Source of the DNA: Muricea muricata
Taxonomy: Eukaryota; Cnidaria; Anthozoa; Malacalcyonacea; Plexauridae
DNA: 64,000 nucleotides
Reading direction: 5' to 3'
Assembly (NCBI GenBank): GCA_963855995.1
Contig: OY979717.1
Location: 69,796,354-69,860,353, forward strand
The position numbers were made by a program, and so were the translations under genes. The stretch's first letter is position 1. Each line of letters starts with the position of its first letter. Below the pieces are notes generated by a model. It was not told the DNA's origin. It searched no databases and saw only the letters and a program-made list of their open reading frames with translations. Below, one piece after another: positions 1 through 8,486 of the stretch.

Positions 1-887
1 CCTCTCGTAGCCACCGACCTTTTAAAAATCCGAACGGCACCAGTTGTCTCCATACTGCCAGCGCTTCCTTCATGATTGATCTTACATTCATGGGATGCTT
101 TCCATGCATTGTAGCCTGGGTCATTAATCTTTTCCCCCCACTTTTGGCATTCTTGGCACTTGTCTGACAACACTTCCACATCCAGGCATTTCTTCGTATC
201 CAAGGAGATCACAGTAACAATCCCATTATGGGACGAATATCCTCGCTTCTGCCAAGTACCGTCGATCGACACTCCACATTCACCATCATCATTTGCTATT
301 TCATCTCTGACTTGATAGGCATTGTTGATCATACTATCAGAAGCCAACTTCTTTACAGCAGGCAAAACCTTTTCATTTTGGATCTTTGTGAAGACACGAC
401 GGGTTAGTGGAGGAGGCATGTTCATGACCTTGTTGAAGGTAGTCATGGCATTATGCCCTTTGCCAATTTCCCTGAAAGCTAAGACTGTTCTTACATTCAC
501 TTCATAAGAATGACCTTGTTTCTTTGAAGTATTAAAAGAATACTCCCAATCACACTCCATACTTTCACATTGTAACACGAGGTAATTGGAATATCCACAT
601 TTCTTTTTCATGTCAGCATGTGACTTTATATCACATCCACAATCAGGGCACTTCAAAACATTGTCAAATACATTGCATAGTATGGATAAGTCCATTAAAA
701 TAGTTCCTTCTTTTACAGTACTATCAATGTTTTCCGTCATACCACGAAGCAATTCTGTATTCTGGCTGATTTTTTTCGCAGAAGGTCCACGATCTTTGTA
801 GCTTGGTCCGCCATCTTGGATTATATTCTTCTTCCTTGACGGTGGAATCTTCTTCTTTTTTCTTGCTCTATTTTTCGAGTTCCCCAT
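1..887 (-). CDS. Mutator-like transposase, 5' part (runs off the left edge)
   Basis: An uninterrupted reading frame of about 295 codons runs from ATG at 887 to the first base of the window. It opens with a basic N-terminus (RARKKKK), then a zinc-binding-like CPDCG motif near residue 74 and a CESMECDWEY stretch, followed by a GVSIDGTWQKRGYSS motif. DGTW with the following R is typical of the first catalytic aspartate of the Mutator-like transposase family found in many cnidarian and other invertebrate genomes, and a later K-x-x-H-E-x-S-A-G-S-M-E segment also fits that family. The protein would excise and insert its element. The C-terminal half, including the remaining catalytic residues, lies outside the window, so intactness cannot be judged. 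Confidence in the family is good; the element's ends were not found. Confidence 0.8.
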   Translation of the reverse strand, partial: MGNSKNRARKKKKIPPSRKKNIIQDGGPSYKDRGPSAKKISQNTELLRGMTENIDSTVKEGTILMDLSILCNVFDNVLKCPDCGCDIKSHADMKKKCGYSNYLVLQCESMECDWEYSFNTSKKQGHSYEVNVRTVLAFREIGKGHNAMTTFNKVMNMPPPLTRRVFTKIQNEKVLPAVKKLASDSMINNAYQVRDEIANDDGECGVSIDGTWQKRGYSSHNGIVTVISLDTKKCLDVEVLSDKCQECQKWGEKINDPGYNAWKASHECKINHEGSAGSMETTGAVRIFKRSVATR

Positions 888-1353
888 CTATTCACTCTGA
901 ATTACACTCAGAACAACCTTAGGAATGTAATTCTACACTGTAACAACAATATTTCAACTTATAAACGCGAAAAAAACAGCAATTTTCTGACACAATTTTT
1001 TACACAGCTCGCCACAAATCGACCTCGAGTTTGAGAAGTCAGCGCGTTGCTATGCCTACGAAAATGAACCAATCACAAAGAGATCTACTGGCATAGCTTT
1101 AAATAACATACATCAAAAGTTTAATTCAAAAAAATACGCTTTGTCAGTGAAATAATCAAGCAAATTTGGAAGGAAAACGCGTTGCTATGGCGTTGCTATG
1201 GGGAAATTTTTTAAATAGGGCTTCTTAAACACCTATTTTCTCACAAATATGCATTTTTTCAACAAAACAAGCCATGTTATCTTAAAGTATAATACTTAAA
1301 GTACCTAAATATATAAATTTTAAAAATTTGATTTTTTTTTCAAAAATTACATT
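888..1353. other. Spacer between Mutator-like gene and viral block
   Basis: No coding potential was seen. It carries a short motif, GTTGCTATG, three times (around 1047, 1182 and 1191) and ends in AT-rich DNA with T/A runs. The left end of the viral block should lie here, but no repeat matching the right flank at 12171-12275 was found. Confidence 0.4.
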
Positions 1354-2616
1354 TTAAAGGGGAATGACTACCTTAACCTTATCATTTTTTCCAAATCTCA
1401 TACCTTTTGTTGCAAGCTTCAAGACGTTATTGTAACCGGGTATCATTTTATTGAGAATGATGAGATTGGACGGGATTAAAATAATCCCTGGAGAAATAAC
1501 CATATTCAACACGACGTTCGTGTCTTTTATTGCTTTTCTCATATTTGAAATCGTTACGGTATGGTCGCTTTGAATGATTGTATCGCCCACTAATTTCTTA
1601 AAGACTTCTTGCGTCTGCAAGGACATTGCACCACGCCCAACAATTGGCCATCGAGTGTTTGCCTGAGAACCTAATACGCAATAGACGAAGCTCTCAATGC
1701 TTTCCTGGAATAGTAATTGACCTGTCCTTGTCAACCCGTTTGATTTACTAGCAACGAATAATTTATAGTCGTCTAAACTCCTGATCGTTTGTGCGCCGCG
1801 TTTCATATACGAAATACCAATTTGTCCCGCTCCGTTATTGCTCATCACAACCCTCGCGTCTTTAATAGTTCCTCTCGGTTGTTTCGAAATCCAATAACCT
1901 AATTGTTCCCTTCCCGAGTGGAATTCTTTCGTCCATTTGTAAACCACGGGTTTGTTATTTAGGACGGTAGTTTCTATTTCTTGCGTTATATATTTTGACA
2001 TTTTACTTGGTTGCCTAATGAATCTTCTCATATGAAAGTAAAGATGATACCTAGCGATGCTCGAAATAATTTTTGGTCCGTCGTAATTGAAATGTTCTTC
2101 GCTTATTCCACACGAATACGTTGCGATGTACGCCGCAAATAACGCTGCCAAGTAAGGATTGTCTTTATAATCGTTCGAACTCTCGTTATTCCTTATTTCG
2201 AGTTTCGGTAAATTTGCGTCGAAAAACAAATCGTTCGCCACGTAAATTTTAAACGAATTCACGCCTACGTCCGATAAGTTCTTTACGAACGGTTGAACCG
2301 TACCGGCAGTCCCCCAAATTCTCGGCGTCCAGTACAACTCTCCGGAATATAACTCCATGAACGCGTTTGTCGTAATGTCTAGAAACTGCCCGTCGCGAAC
2401 CTTAAAGGAAACACTTGTCCCGGTCACATCCCCGCTTTTTGATAGGACTACATTGAAATTAAACATTTCGATGTTAGCGTTTGGGTATTTTTGTAAAAAA
2501 TCATCCCGTAAACTTTTTTTTGTCGACCTTAAATTTTTCAACGCCTTGTCGTAATTTTCACCATAGTACTGTCTGTAAGATTTTTCGTACTTTTTAAAGT
2601 TCTCTTCGAGCGTCAT
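1354..2616 (-). CDS. Unrecognised 420-aa protein of the viral block
   Basis: I do not recognise this protein. It starts at ATG 2616, which lies in an ATTAAATAAAG leader, 2 bases after the stop of the integrase gene, so the two are probably expressed together. The N-terminus is lysine/tyrosine-rich and likely helical (first 45 residues). The middle (about 85-180) has aromatic-rich segments such as YWTPRIWG and a YLAALFAAYIATYSCG stretch. The C-terminus contains two hydrophobic strands (VVLNMVISPGIILIPSNLIIL). No catalytic motif, zinc site or clear signal peptide was seen. Position beside the integrase at one end of the element suggests either a replication or integration accessory role or a capsid component; neither is shown by the sequence. 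It is intact. A profile-profile comparison against viral jelly-roll and replication proteins would be the decisive test. Confidence 0.8.
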   Translation of the reverse strand: MTLEENFKKYEKSYRQYYGENYDKALKNLRSTKKSLRDDFLQKYPNANIEMFNFNVVLSKSGDVTGTSVSFKVRDGQFLDITTNAFMELYSGELYWTPRIWGTAGTVQPFVKNLSDVGVNSFKIYVANDLFFDANLPKLEIRNNESSNDYKDNPYLAALFAAYIATYSCGISEEHFNYDGPKIISSIARYHLYFHMRRFIRQPSKMSKYITQEIETTVLNNKPVVYKWTKEFHSGREQLGYWISKQPRGTIKDARVVMSNNGAGQIGISYMKRGAQTIRSLDDYKLFVASKSNGLTRTGQLLFQESIESFVYCVLGSQANTRWPIVGRGAMSLQTQEVFKKLVGDTIIQSDHTVTISNMRKAIKDTNVVLNMVISPGIILIPSNLIILNKMIPGYNNVLKLATKGMRFGKNDKVKVVIPL

Positions 2617-2618
2617 CT

Positions 2619-3719
2619 TTATTTAATATCCTTAATATCTTTTATCGGGACCCACGACCGACTATCGTATCCTAACCATTTTACCAATGCCATCCCGTTT
2701 TTCTTTCTGAGTATTTTCACCACTCTGTACGTATCGTCTTTTTTATTTACGGCGGATAATTCCTCTTCATAAAATTTTCCAACGATTGGTTCTCCTTCGT
2801 GATCCTCTAATTCGTAGACGGTCGGGTCGCCTCTGAAAACTTTTGAAATCGTAAAAATTTCTTCGGTAAAATTAGCTTCGTATCCTTTTTTAAAAACGTT
2901 TTTGTATTTACTCACCCGAACCGTATCTCCGATTCTGAATTTCGGTAAGGGAAGTTTACCAAAATCCGAACCAAAAAGTGTAATCCATACTTCGTTTTCG
3001 TTTTTACGATTCACGTCTTTCGGTTTCATATGAATGGTCATGTGTTTTGTATTATTATAATTTTGAACGAGTTCGTTTAAAACATCGACCCAATTGTAAG
3101 TCCCCTTGCTATAAAAATATTTCCACATTGCGGTCTTTAGAGTTCTATTAAACCTTTCGACGACCGCGGCTTTCTTTTCAGACTTTGTAGAAAAATAACT
3201 TACGTTGTGACTTTTCAATAATTCCCTGACTCCAACGTTATAGAATTTTTTTCCTTCATCGAATTGAACGACGTTTGGATATTTTCCAAATCTCCCTTTA
3301 AAATTTTTAAGTAATTTCTTGACGGCTTCCGTCATATTTTTAACGTCTTTCCTGTAAACGGGAATGGTAAACGCGTATCGACTTAAAATTTCAACTGCTG
3401 TTAAAATCCAACGATATCCTTTGTTTTTATTTGCGTATTTCCCCATATCAACCAAATCCATTTGCATTTGATCTGCGAGGTTTTTCACAAAAGTTTTTCG
3501 GAATTTATGTTTTCTAATCACGGGTTTGTATCTCGTGTATGTGTCCTGAGTTATTAACCATTCTTTAACGAGTTTTCGACTTACTTTTAATCCATCCTCT
3601 CTTGCTTTTTGATATAATTTTTCAGCAGATCGATAACCCGTTTTCGGATCGTAATATATATCTCTTAAACCTTGTTCGTTAGCGAATTCCTTATCGCTAA
3701 TTTCGTTTTGTTTTGACAT
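2619..3719 (-). CDS. Polinton/retroviral-type DDE integrase with C-terminal chromodomain-like tail
   Basis: This 366-aa protein would insert linear element DNA into the host chromosome. The catalytic core runs from about residue 80 to 215: D88 in QMDLVDMG, D154 in VVQFDEGKKFYN, and E188 in AAVVERFNRTLK, the retroviral D,D,E arrangement as used by Polinton/Maverick integrases. An SH3-like segment (FRIGDTVRVSKYK, about 262-275) follows, and the last 40 residues (DTYRVVKILRKK ... VKWLGYDSRSWVP) look like a chromodomain, which in other elements guides insertion to marked chromatin. The N-terminus lacks an evident HHCC zinc motif. The ATG at 3719 is preceded by TTTAAAATAA, giving TAAATG. The frame is intact. 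It is expressed away from the capsid genes, together with the 420-aa gene at its 3' end. Assignment is confident; intact activity is inference. Confidence 0.92.
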   Translation of the reverse strand: MSKQNEISDKEFANEQGLRDIYYDPKTGYRSAEKLYQKAREDGLKVSRKLVKEWLITQDTYTRYKPVIRKHKFRKTFVKNLADQMQMDLVDMGKYANKNKGYRWILTAVEILSRYAFTIPVYRKDVKNMTEAVKKLLKNFKGRFGKYPNVVQFDEGKKFYNVGVRELLKSHNVSYFSTKSEKKAAVVERFNRTLKTAMWKYFYSKGTYNWVDVLNELVQNYNNTKHMTIHMKPKDVNRKNENEVWITLFGSDFGKLPLPKFRIGDTVRVSKYKNVFKKGYEANFTEEIFTISKVFRGDPTVYELEDHEGEPIVGKFYEEELSAVNKKDDTYRVVKILRKKNGMALVKWLGYDSRSWVPIKDIKDIK

Positions 3720-3754
3720 TTATTTTAAATAATTTGGATGACCCAACGATATAC

Positions 3755-3779
3755 GAAGCTCCGTGAATCACGGAGCTTC
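3755..3779. terminator. Hairpin 1 between penton-like gene end and integrase start
   Basis: Perfect 11-bp inverted repeat GAAGCTCCGTG / CACGGAGCTTC with a 3-base loop. It lies downstream of the stop of the 218-aa gene and upstream of the integrase ATG. A transcript-end or RNA-processing role is inference. Confidence 0.55.
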
Positions 3780-3812
3780 ATTAAACGTTGTGTGTGGTAC
3801 AACATTAATGGA

Positions 3813-3835
3813 GGGAGCCCTGAGTCAGGGCTCCC
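3813..3835. terminator. Hairpin 2, GC-rich, just after the penton-like gene
   Basis: Inverted repeat GGGAGCCCTGA / TCAGGGCTCCC, nearly perfect palindrome, ending 18 bases past the stop of the 218-aa gene. It is one of a pair with the hairpin at 3755-3779 and is unusually GC-rich for this AT-rich region. Confidence 0.55.
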
Positions 3836-3852
3836 CCTTAAATCGTTTGAAA

Positions 3853-4509
3853 TCAATTTATATACAATTCGAGTAACAAACTCATATCAACCTTATCTTC
3901 AATGTTCGTATCAACGTTAAATAATATCCTGTTAAATTGACCGTTGGTAATTTTAACGCTGCTATTGATACCTTTAAATTGGGTAACCGTCGAATTTAAA
4001 AGCTGATCCGACGGTATCGGAAGCGTGGCTAACGCACAACTCCAGTGACCGTCCGTATCGATATTCCCCACCGTGTTTACGATATTACAATTAATATTCA
4101 CGTACCTGAGACCCTTGTTTACGTCTACTACGCTCGGCGAGGTTCTCCACGTTCCGCTGTTTACGATTTCGTTTTCGGGGAAACCTAATATTTTTCCAAA
4201 CTTTTTAAGATTTAAATTTTGTGATCCCGAATAAATTTTACACGTATTATTATGTTCGTTAGATTCCAATTTTATCGATTGCTTCCCGAGTTTTTCCTCG
4301 ATCATATCGAATGTCCAGTAACCCTCCTCGAAGGAAATCTTTGTCGTTCCACGCATAACGTGATCGTTTTTACCGGTAATGACGTTTTTGTAATCCCAAT
4401 AGACGGCCGCATTTTTTAACGTCATTACGGACCCTGCAGGTTTTATTATACAAGTGTCGAAACGGAGTTCCTTTTCATTGTTTTCAATGAATACGTTTAT
4501 TTTGCTCAT
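3853..4509 (-). CDS. Penton-like minor capsid protein (predicted)
   Basis: 218 aa, intact. The sequence is beta-rich with the pattern seen in single jelly-roll minor capsid (penton) proteins of Polintons and virophages: an N-terminal strand region, a SFEEGYWTFDMIEEKL segment, a KKFGKILGF(P) motif at about 103-112, a central GLRYVNINCNIVNTVG strand near 145, and a C-terminal LFNVDTNIEDKVDMSLLLELYIN end. In family members this protein fills the capsid vertices. Placement next to the major capsid cluster supports the role. Its start (TAAATG at 4509) is divergent from the gene at 4530, with only 20 bases between, so one short AT-rich spacer must serve both directions. The penton call rests on pattern and context rather than a diagnostic residue; a structure prediction would confirm or refute it. 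Confidence 0.7.
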   Translation of the reverse strand: MSKINVFIENNEKELRFDTCIIKPAGSVMTLKNAAVYWDYKNVITGKNDHVMRGTTKISFEEGYWTFDMIEEKLGKQSIKLESNEHNNTCKIYSGSQNLNLKKFGKILGFPENEIVNSGTWRTSPSVVDVNKGLRYVNINCNIVNTVGNIDTDGHWSCALATLPIPSDQLLNSTVTQFKGINSSVKITNGQFNRILFNVDTNIEDKVDMSLLLELYIN

Positions 4510-4529
4510 TTATCTTTATAAAATAAAAA
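4510..4529. promoter_or_regulatory. 20-bp divergent promoter region
   Basis: The spacer between two head-to-head viral genes reads TTATCTTTATAAAATAAAAA. It offers TATA-like and TAAATG/AAAATG start contexts in both directions. A shared promoter is inferred from the lack of any other room, unless promoters lie within the neighbouring coding sequences. Confidence 0.5.
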
Positions 4530-5750
4530 ATGGAAGATGAAAACATTGAAATGAAGGACAGGGACCGCAAACGATATGAGGAGGAGCAACGAAGAGTTAA
4601 CGAAGAAGAGGAAACTAGTTTTTTCGACGACAGGAGACCCGGTGATGAAAGCATTCTCATTATCGACGGTTCGAATGCGGTTTTTACAAGGGTGGGTGCC
4701 GATAGACCATCGGCATCCGAAATCCCTAATGTGAGACGTGATGTCGGTTTTATGAGAAGACATATCATTCACGACATGAAACAGTTTTTAAAAAAAGGAC
4801 TTTGACTTACAATTAATAAAGGGGACGGGCCAAATTCGACGATAATATACGATAAGGTAAGATTTACGACCGACAAGGATGATAAGATTAACGGTGCCAC
4901 GTACAAAGGTAAAAAAATCTTAATTTTAAGGGGTGGGAAACTTATATACTCGACGGATAAAACGAAAGCACCGCTCGTTAACGAATTTAAGGAATTACTT
5001 AAAAGGGCAGACGCCGAACATCAAAAAACTCCAACCCCAATAGCCGAAAAACGTGCCGGAGTCGACCTCCCGCAAAACGTCATGAATGACATTATTGGGG
5101 ATGTGAACGATCGAATAGATTCCGAAATAGATAGGAGATTCGATGAAATATCGTCCAGCACGGAAATAACGGCTAACGAGTTAAGAGAATTAAGGGGTAC
5201 GTTATACGCAAGAGAGGGAGGTGAAGAAAGAATTAAAGCCTTGGGTATCGAAATGGAACATTGGAAAAAGGAGTCGGATAAAGCAAAAGCCGAAGGAAAA
5301 AATAACAAAGCCTTACTTTACGATGCAATGAGAAAAGCTCCAGAATTAAAAGCTGATAAAATAAGATTAAAACTTAATCAAAAGCCCGTGAGCGAGGAAG
5401 TTCTAAGTATGATAGAAGAAGAAACTGATGTCAACGATTTGACCAGACTTGAAAGGTTTAAAAAATGGGCTAGGAAAAACATCGTTGGGGTTTCGGCAAT
5501 CTCAATATCCATAACAGGAATAGTTACCGCGGCCGTCATGGGTGCAAGGAGCGTTGTAAAGAAAGGTGGAAAAGCCTTAGGAAAATTCGCAAAGGGTGTT
5601 TCAAAAGTACTTAAAAAACTCGGGCCGTTATTTTCCGCATTAGGAACGCTCTTATCAAAAATGATTTTGGCAGGCAGTCAGGGACTTTTGTGGTTGTCTC
5701 AAAATTTATGGGTTTTGTTCCTAATAATACCTCTATCGTTTACAATATAG
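4530..5750 (+). pseudogene. Coiled-coil/membrane virion protein gene interrupted by one in-frame TGA
   Basis: A single 407-codon frame runs from ATG 4530 to the stop at 5748-5750 but is cut by TGA at 4803-4805; no other stop lies in the frame. The first part (91 aa) begins with a highly charged segment (RDRKRYEEEQRR). The longer downstream part has charged helices (about 5080-5400), then a hydrophobic helix (GVSAISISITGIVTAAVMG), a lysine/glycine basic stretch and a C-terminal hydrophobic end (WLSQNLWVLFLIIPLSF). That layout suggests a membrane-active or internal virion protein, but I do not recognise the family. It heads the rightward capsid gene cluster. The TGA may be a decay mutation, a sequencing error or, less likely, recoded. 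The continued frame conservation after TGA indicates a recent lesion. Confidence 0.75.
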
Positions 5751-5773
5751 AAGAAAAAGAAGAAGATAAATAA

Positions 5774-6101
5774 ATGGATATTGTTAAAATTTTTTCAATA
5801 CGATGCGTTTTTAAATGAACTCGTACGATTATTCCCATACAAAATAGAAATACGACTTTTAACCTCTTACGTTGCCACGTTCACACACGAATACTTACTA
5901 GAAAAAGGATCAAAACTTTTGAACGACCAGGTGGAATCATCCATTTCAAACAGGGATGTTGAAGGACTCGTTTACCTAGTTCCAGACAATCACAAATCAA
6001 CCGTTAGATCGCTCGTAAACGAACTAACCGACAAGAATTTAAAAATCTTATGGGACTGGACCGATCTTTTCGTAAAAATATTTAAAAAATATAATATATA
6101 A
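5774..6101 (+). pseudogene. Small helical protein gene with a frameshift at its 5' end
   Basis: The long frame (106 codons, 5781-6101) has no ATG at its beginning. An ATG at 5774 sits in the same ATAAATAAATG context as other starts of this block but is one base out of frame; it reads into a stop after 14 codons. A run of six T (about 5790-5795) lies exactly between the two, so a one-base slip there accounts for the break. The protein is helical, with acidic and basic patches and no recognisable motif. It lies between the coiled-coil/membrane gene and the capsid gene, so a virion or assembly role is likely but unproven. A sequencing error in the T run is an equal explanation. Confidence 0.6.
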
Positions 6102-6145
6102 ATAAAGAGTCAAATACGCTTACAGGTAAAAAGTTAAATAACAGA

Positions 6146-7354
6146 ATGGAAAGTCTCGAAACAGAATTCTCAAGATACAAGGATGCAAAGATTATGGGAA
6201 AAAGACTTTTTACAGAAGTAACGTTCAACCCAAGCGTTATCAACCCTGGGGAATCCGTTTACATTTCAATCCCAACCCTCGGGGCGAATATGTGTCTAGT
6301 ACCAGACACCTTTTTCCTAACCGCAAAGTTCAAGAGCAAAAACACAAAGTCCTGGTTCCTGAATAATCTTGGAAGACTTTTGGTGAAACAGTTACAAGTT
6401 ATGGTTGGGAGCCGAGAAGCTTGCTACACGAACGACCAGGAAAGCTTGTATTCCGTATACAAAGATCTGTGGTTACCAGTCGATCAAAGAAACAATATGG
6501 TAGACGTGGGTATCATGAACGAAAACACCAGAAAACTAATATCAGAAGACGATAGCGCCGATAAATTCGTTGTTGCCGACAAAACCGTTGTCGACGTTTT
6601 CGATGGTCGGGTAAGAATTAAACTCGGAAAAATCCTAAACGATCACGGGCTATACGCACCTCTTGATGCCGGTAACATCATTAAATACAAGTTAATTTTC
6701 CCAAAAGCAGACGAAATTATGGTTGCACAAAGCAGTCAAAAAGTTGCAGGGTACACGTTAGAAGACGTCAGGTTAGAATACTCGTCGGTAGAAAATCCCG
6801 ATGTGTACAACAAAGCCTTGAATAGCTTTCAGAGTCAAACGCTCATCTTCGAAGACGTGACTTTCATCGATGAAGAAAGCTGGGGAAAGGACACAACGAT
6901 CATCAACAAAACAATCAATTTACCGTGCTCGTCGATGAAACACATCGTAATGCTTTTCAGAAAGAAAACGCTTACGGATAGCGAAGAATACGTTTACCCA
7001 AAAATCAAGAGAGTGGATGTTACCATGGGTAATCCAAACTCCGTTTACAGCCAAGGACTGGTCAAATCAAAATTATTCGAGGAAGCAAGAAAAGTTTTCC
7101 TAAACTACGAAACAGATACTCTTACCCTAACCGACTTCTTCGCAAATGATAAGTTCGCCCTAGTTATCGACTTGCGGACTTACCCGGATAACGACGTTTC
7201 CGGTGACGGAAGAAAGATCCTGAACACCCAAAATGGGATCACACTCGGTATCAAAAAGGATAGAACATCAGAAGACATCGTGTGTAATACTTTTGTCGTG
7301 TCTGACAGGTATCTAAACTTCGTCAATATGATGTTCCGAAATTTCGAAATATAA
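6146..7354 (+). CDS. Major capsid protein, double jelly-roll type
   Basis: 402 aa, intact. It has the character of Polinton/adintovirus-type major capsid proteins: N-terminal basic/charged helix, an early TEVTFNPSVINPGESVYISIP strand segment, a DTFFLTAKFKSKN strand, a FLNNLGRLLVKQLQVMVG segment (about 72-90) typical of the first jelly roll, and a second half (from about 215) opening with YNKALNSFQSQTLIFEDVTF. In the family, trimers of this protein form the icosahedral shell. At about 400 residues it is shorter than many Polinton capsid proteins. It is followed after 4 bases by the packaging ATPase, the expected partner. The ATG is preceded by AAATAACAGA. The assignment is supported mostly by pattern and gene order; confidence is good but structure-level comparison would settle it. 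Confidence 0.82.
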   Translation: MESLETEFSRYKDAKIMGKRLFTEVTFNPSVINPGESVYISIPTLGANMCLVPDTFFLTAKFKSKNTKSWFLNNLGRLLVKQLQVMVGSREACYTNDQESLYSVYKDLWLPVDQRNNMVDVGIMNENTRKLISEDDSADKFVVADKTVVDVFDGRVRIKLGKILNDHGLYAPLDAGNIIKYKLIFPKADEIMVAQSSQKVAGYTLEDVRLEYSSVENPDVYNKALNSFQSQTLIFEDVTFIDEESWGKDTTIINKTINLPCSSMKHIVMLFRKKTLTDSEEYVYPKIKRVDVTMGNPNSVYSQGLVKSKLFEEARKVFLNYETDTLTLTDFFANDKFALVIDLRTYPDNDVSGDGRKILNTQNGITLGIKKDRTSEDIVCNTFVVSDRYLNFVNMMFRNFEI

Positions 7355-7358
7355 ATAA

Positions 7359-7961
7359 ATGAAATTTGAAACGCCATTAAATATGATTATCGTCGGAGTG
7401 ACAGGTTGTGGGAAAACTTACTACCTTCTTAAAATGTTAGGAAACGATTACAAAGGTCATTTTGAATACATTTTCCTAATTTGTCCAACGTATTTGTGGA
7501 ACAAAACGTACCAGGAATGGAAATATAAAGACGATAAAAATTTTTGTCCAATTCCCTGCGATCAAGACGAGGTAGTAAATTTTCTAAAATTCGTTACGCA
7601 CTATTTCAAAGACACGAACAGTTTAATCATTCTCGACGATTGTGCTAGCAGCCAATACGTAAAAAACAGGTCGAGCGAAATCGTAAGACTTGCCTTTTCG
7701 GCAAGACATTACGGATTCAGTACAATTATCATTACCCAACAATTGACATCGATCACAAAACCGCACAGAACCAACACACAGATTCTGGTTACGTTTTACA
7801 ACCCTGATAAGAACGATATGAAAACGTTATTAGAAGAGTCCGTCGATGGTACCGAAGAAGAATACCGTGAGATCAAAGATAATCTTAAGAAGAACGAGTA
7901 TTCTACGCTCGAAGTGTACCGTCGCCCTCCCTGGGGACATAGAATCGTATACTCATCTTAA
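7359..7961 (+). CDS. Genome-packaging ATPase (FtsK/HerA-type, A32-like)
   Basis: 200 aa. Walker A GVTGCGKT lies at residues 13-20 and Walker B LIILDD at 89-94, followed by an arginine/serine stretch and a sensor-like TIIITQQ motif near 126-132. This is the compact A32-type packaging ATPase shared by Polintons, virophages and large DNA viruses, which pumps the genome into the preformed capsid. The start codon forms TATAAATAAATG and lies 4 bases after the capsid stop, implying joint expression. The frame is intact with all motifs present. Family identification is confident. Confidence 0.93.
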   Translation: MKFETPLNMIIVGVTGCGKTYYLLKMLGNDYKGHFEYIFLICPTYLWNKTYQEWKYKDDKNFCPIPCDQDEVVNFLKFVTHYFKDTNSLIILDDCASSQYVKNRSSEIVRLAFSARHYGFSTIIITQQLTSITKPHRTNTQILVTFYNPDKNDMKTLLEESVDGTEEEYREIKDNLKKNEYSTLEVYRRPPWGHRIVYSS

Positions 7962-7967
7962 TAATAA

Positions 7968-8447
7968 ATGAACTCTGAAAATATTAATTTCCCAGACGTA
8001 AACTTTGAAATCCCCGAAGAAACTTCTGGTGATGACGACTTACGCGAGAAACTTATTTCGTTAGCCGAAAAAGGAAAAATAAACTACTCGCCAAAATATA
8101 TACAAAAAGCAAACCGAGATGCTTTGGAAAAAATTAAAATAAAATACGATAGAAAAATTACCGAAAAGTCATCCAAAATGGTTTCGAACTTACTCGTTTC
8201 CAAACTCTCGGACATACTGGAAAAAACCACCCTAATCGAAAGTTCGGATGTATTGAAACAGAAATTAGATGAAAACGAATTGTTTAAAGAAGAATTCACC
8301 GAATTGATAAACGATGAATTAATGCCTTACATTCCTAAAATTGGATTGGTAAGCGGCGGTGTAACCGTTGTCGAAGAAATAATAAAAAAACGTATGAGAA
8401 AACAAGGTGAAATGAGGGAACCTCCTGACGTCGATCTGGACTCCTAA
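7968..8447 (+). CDS. Unrecognised 159-aa acidic/helical protein, last gene of capsid cluster
   Basis: Starts 6 bases after the ATPase stop in an AATAATAAATG context. The N-terminus is acidic (EETSGDDDL), the middle is strongly helical and lysine/glutamate-rich with a possible coiled coil (about 35-115), and a short glycine/valine hydrophobic turn (GLVSGGVTVV) precedes a basic patch (IIKKRMRKQ). No known motif was seen. Being co-linear with capsid protein and ATPase, it is probably an assembly or internal virion protein. The frame is intact. It ends 6 bases before a strong hairpin shared with the convergent gene at 8487-8885. Confidence 0.75.
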   Translation: MNSENINFPDVNFEIPEETSGDDDLREKLISLAEKGKINYSPKYIQKANRDALEKIKIKYDRKITEKSSKMVSNLLVSKLSDILEKTTLIESSDVLKQKLDENELFKEEFTELINDELMPYIPKIGLVSGGVTVVEEIIKKRMRKQGEMREPPDVDLDS

Positions 8448-8453
8448 ATTGTT

Positions 8454-8485
8454 TTTTTTCATATACGATTACGTATATGAAAAAA
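8454..8485. terminator. Hairpin 3, 14-bp stem between convergent genes
   Basis: Perfect 14-bp stem TTTTTTCATATACG / CGTATATGAAAAAA with loop ATTA. It sits exactly in the 39-base gap between the + gene ending at 8447 and the - gene ending at 8487, so it can act as a shared transcript end in both directions. Confidence 0.65.
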
Positions 8486-8486
8486 T

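Noticed and set aside
4484..4772. Two - strand frames opposite the start of the membrane-protein gene
   Set aside because: They overlap the + gene fully, lack the start motif and have no recognisable content.
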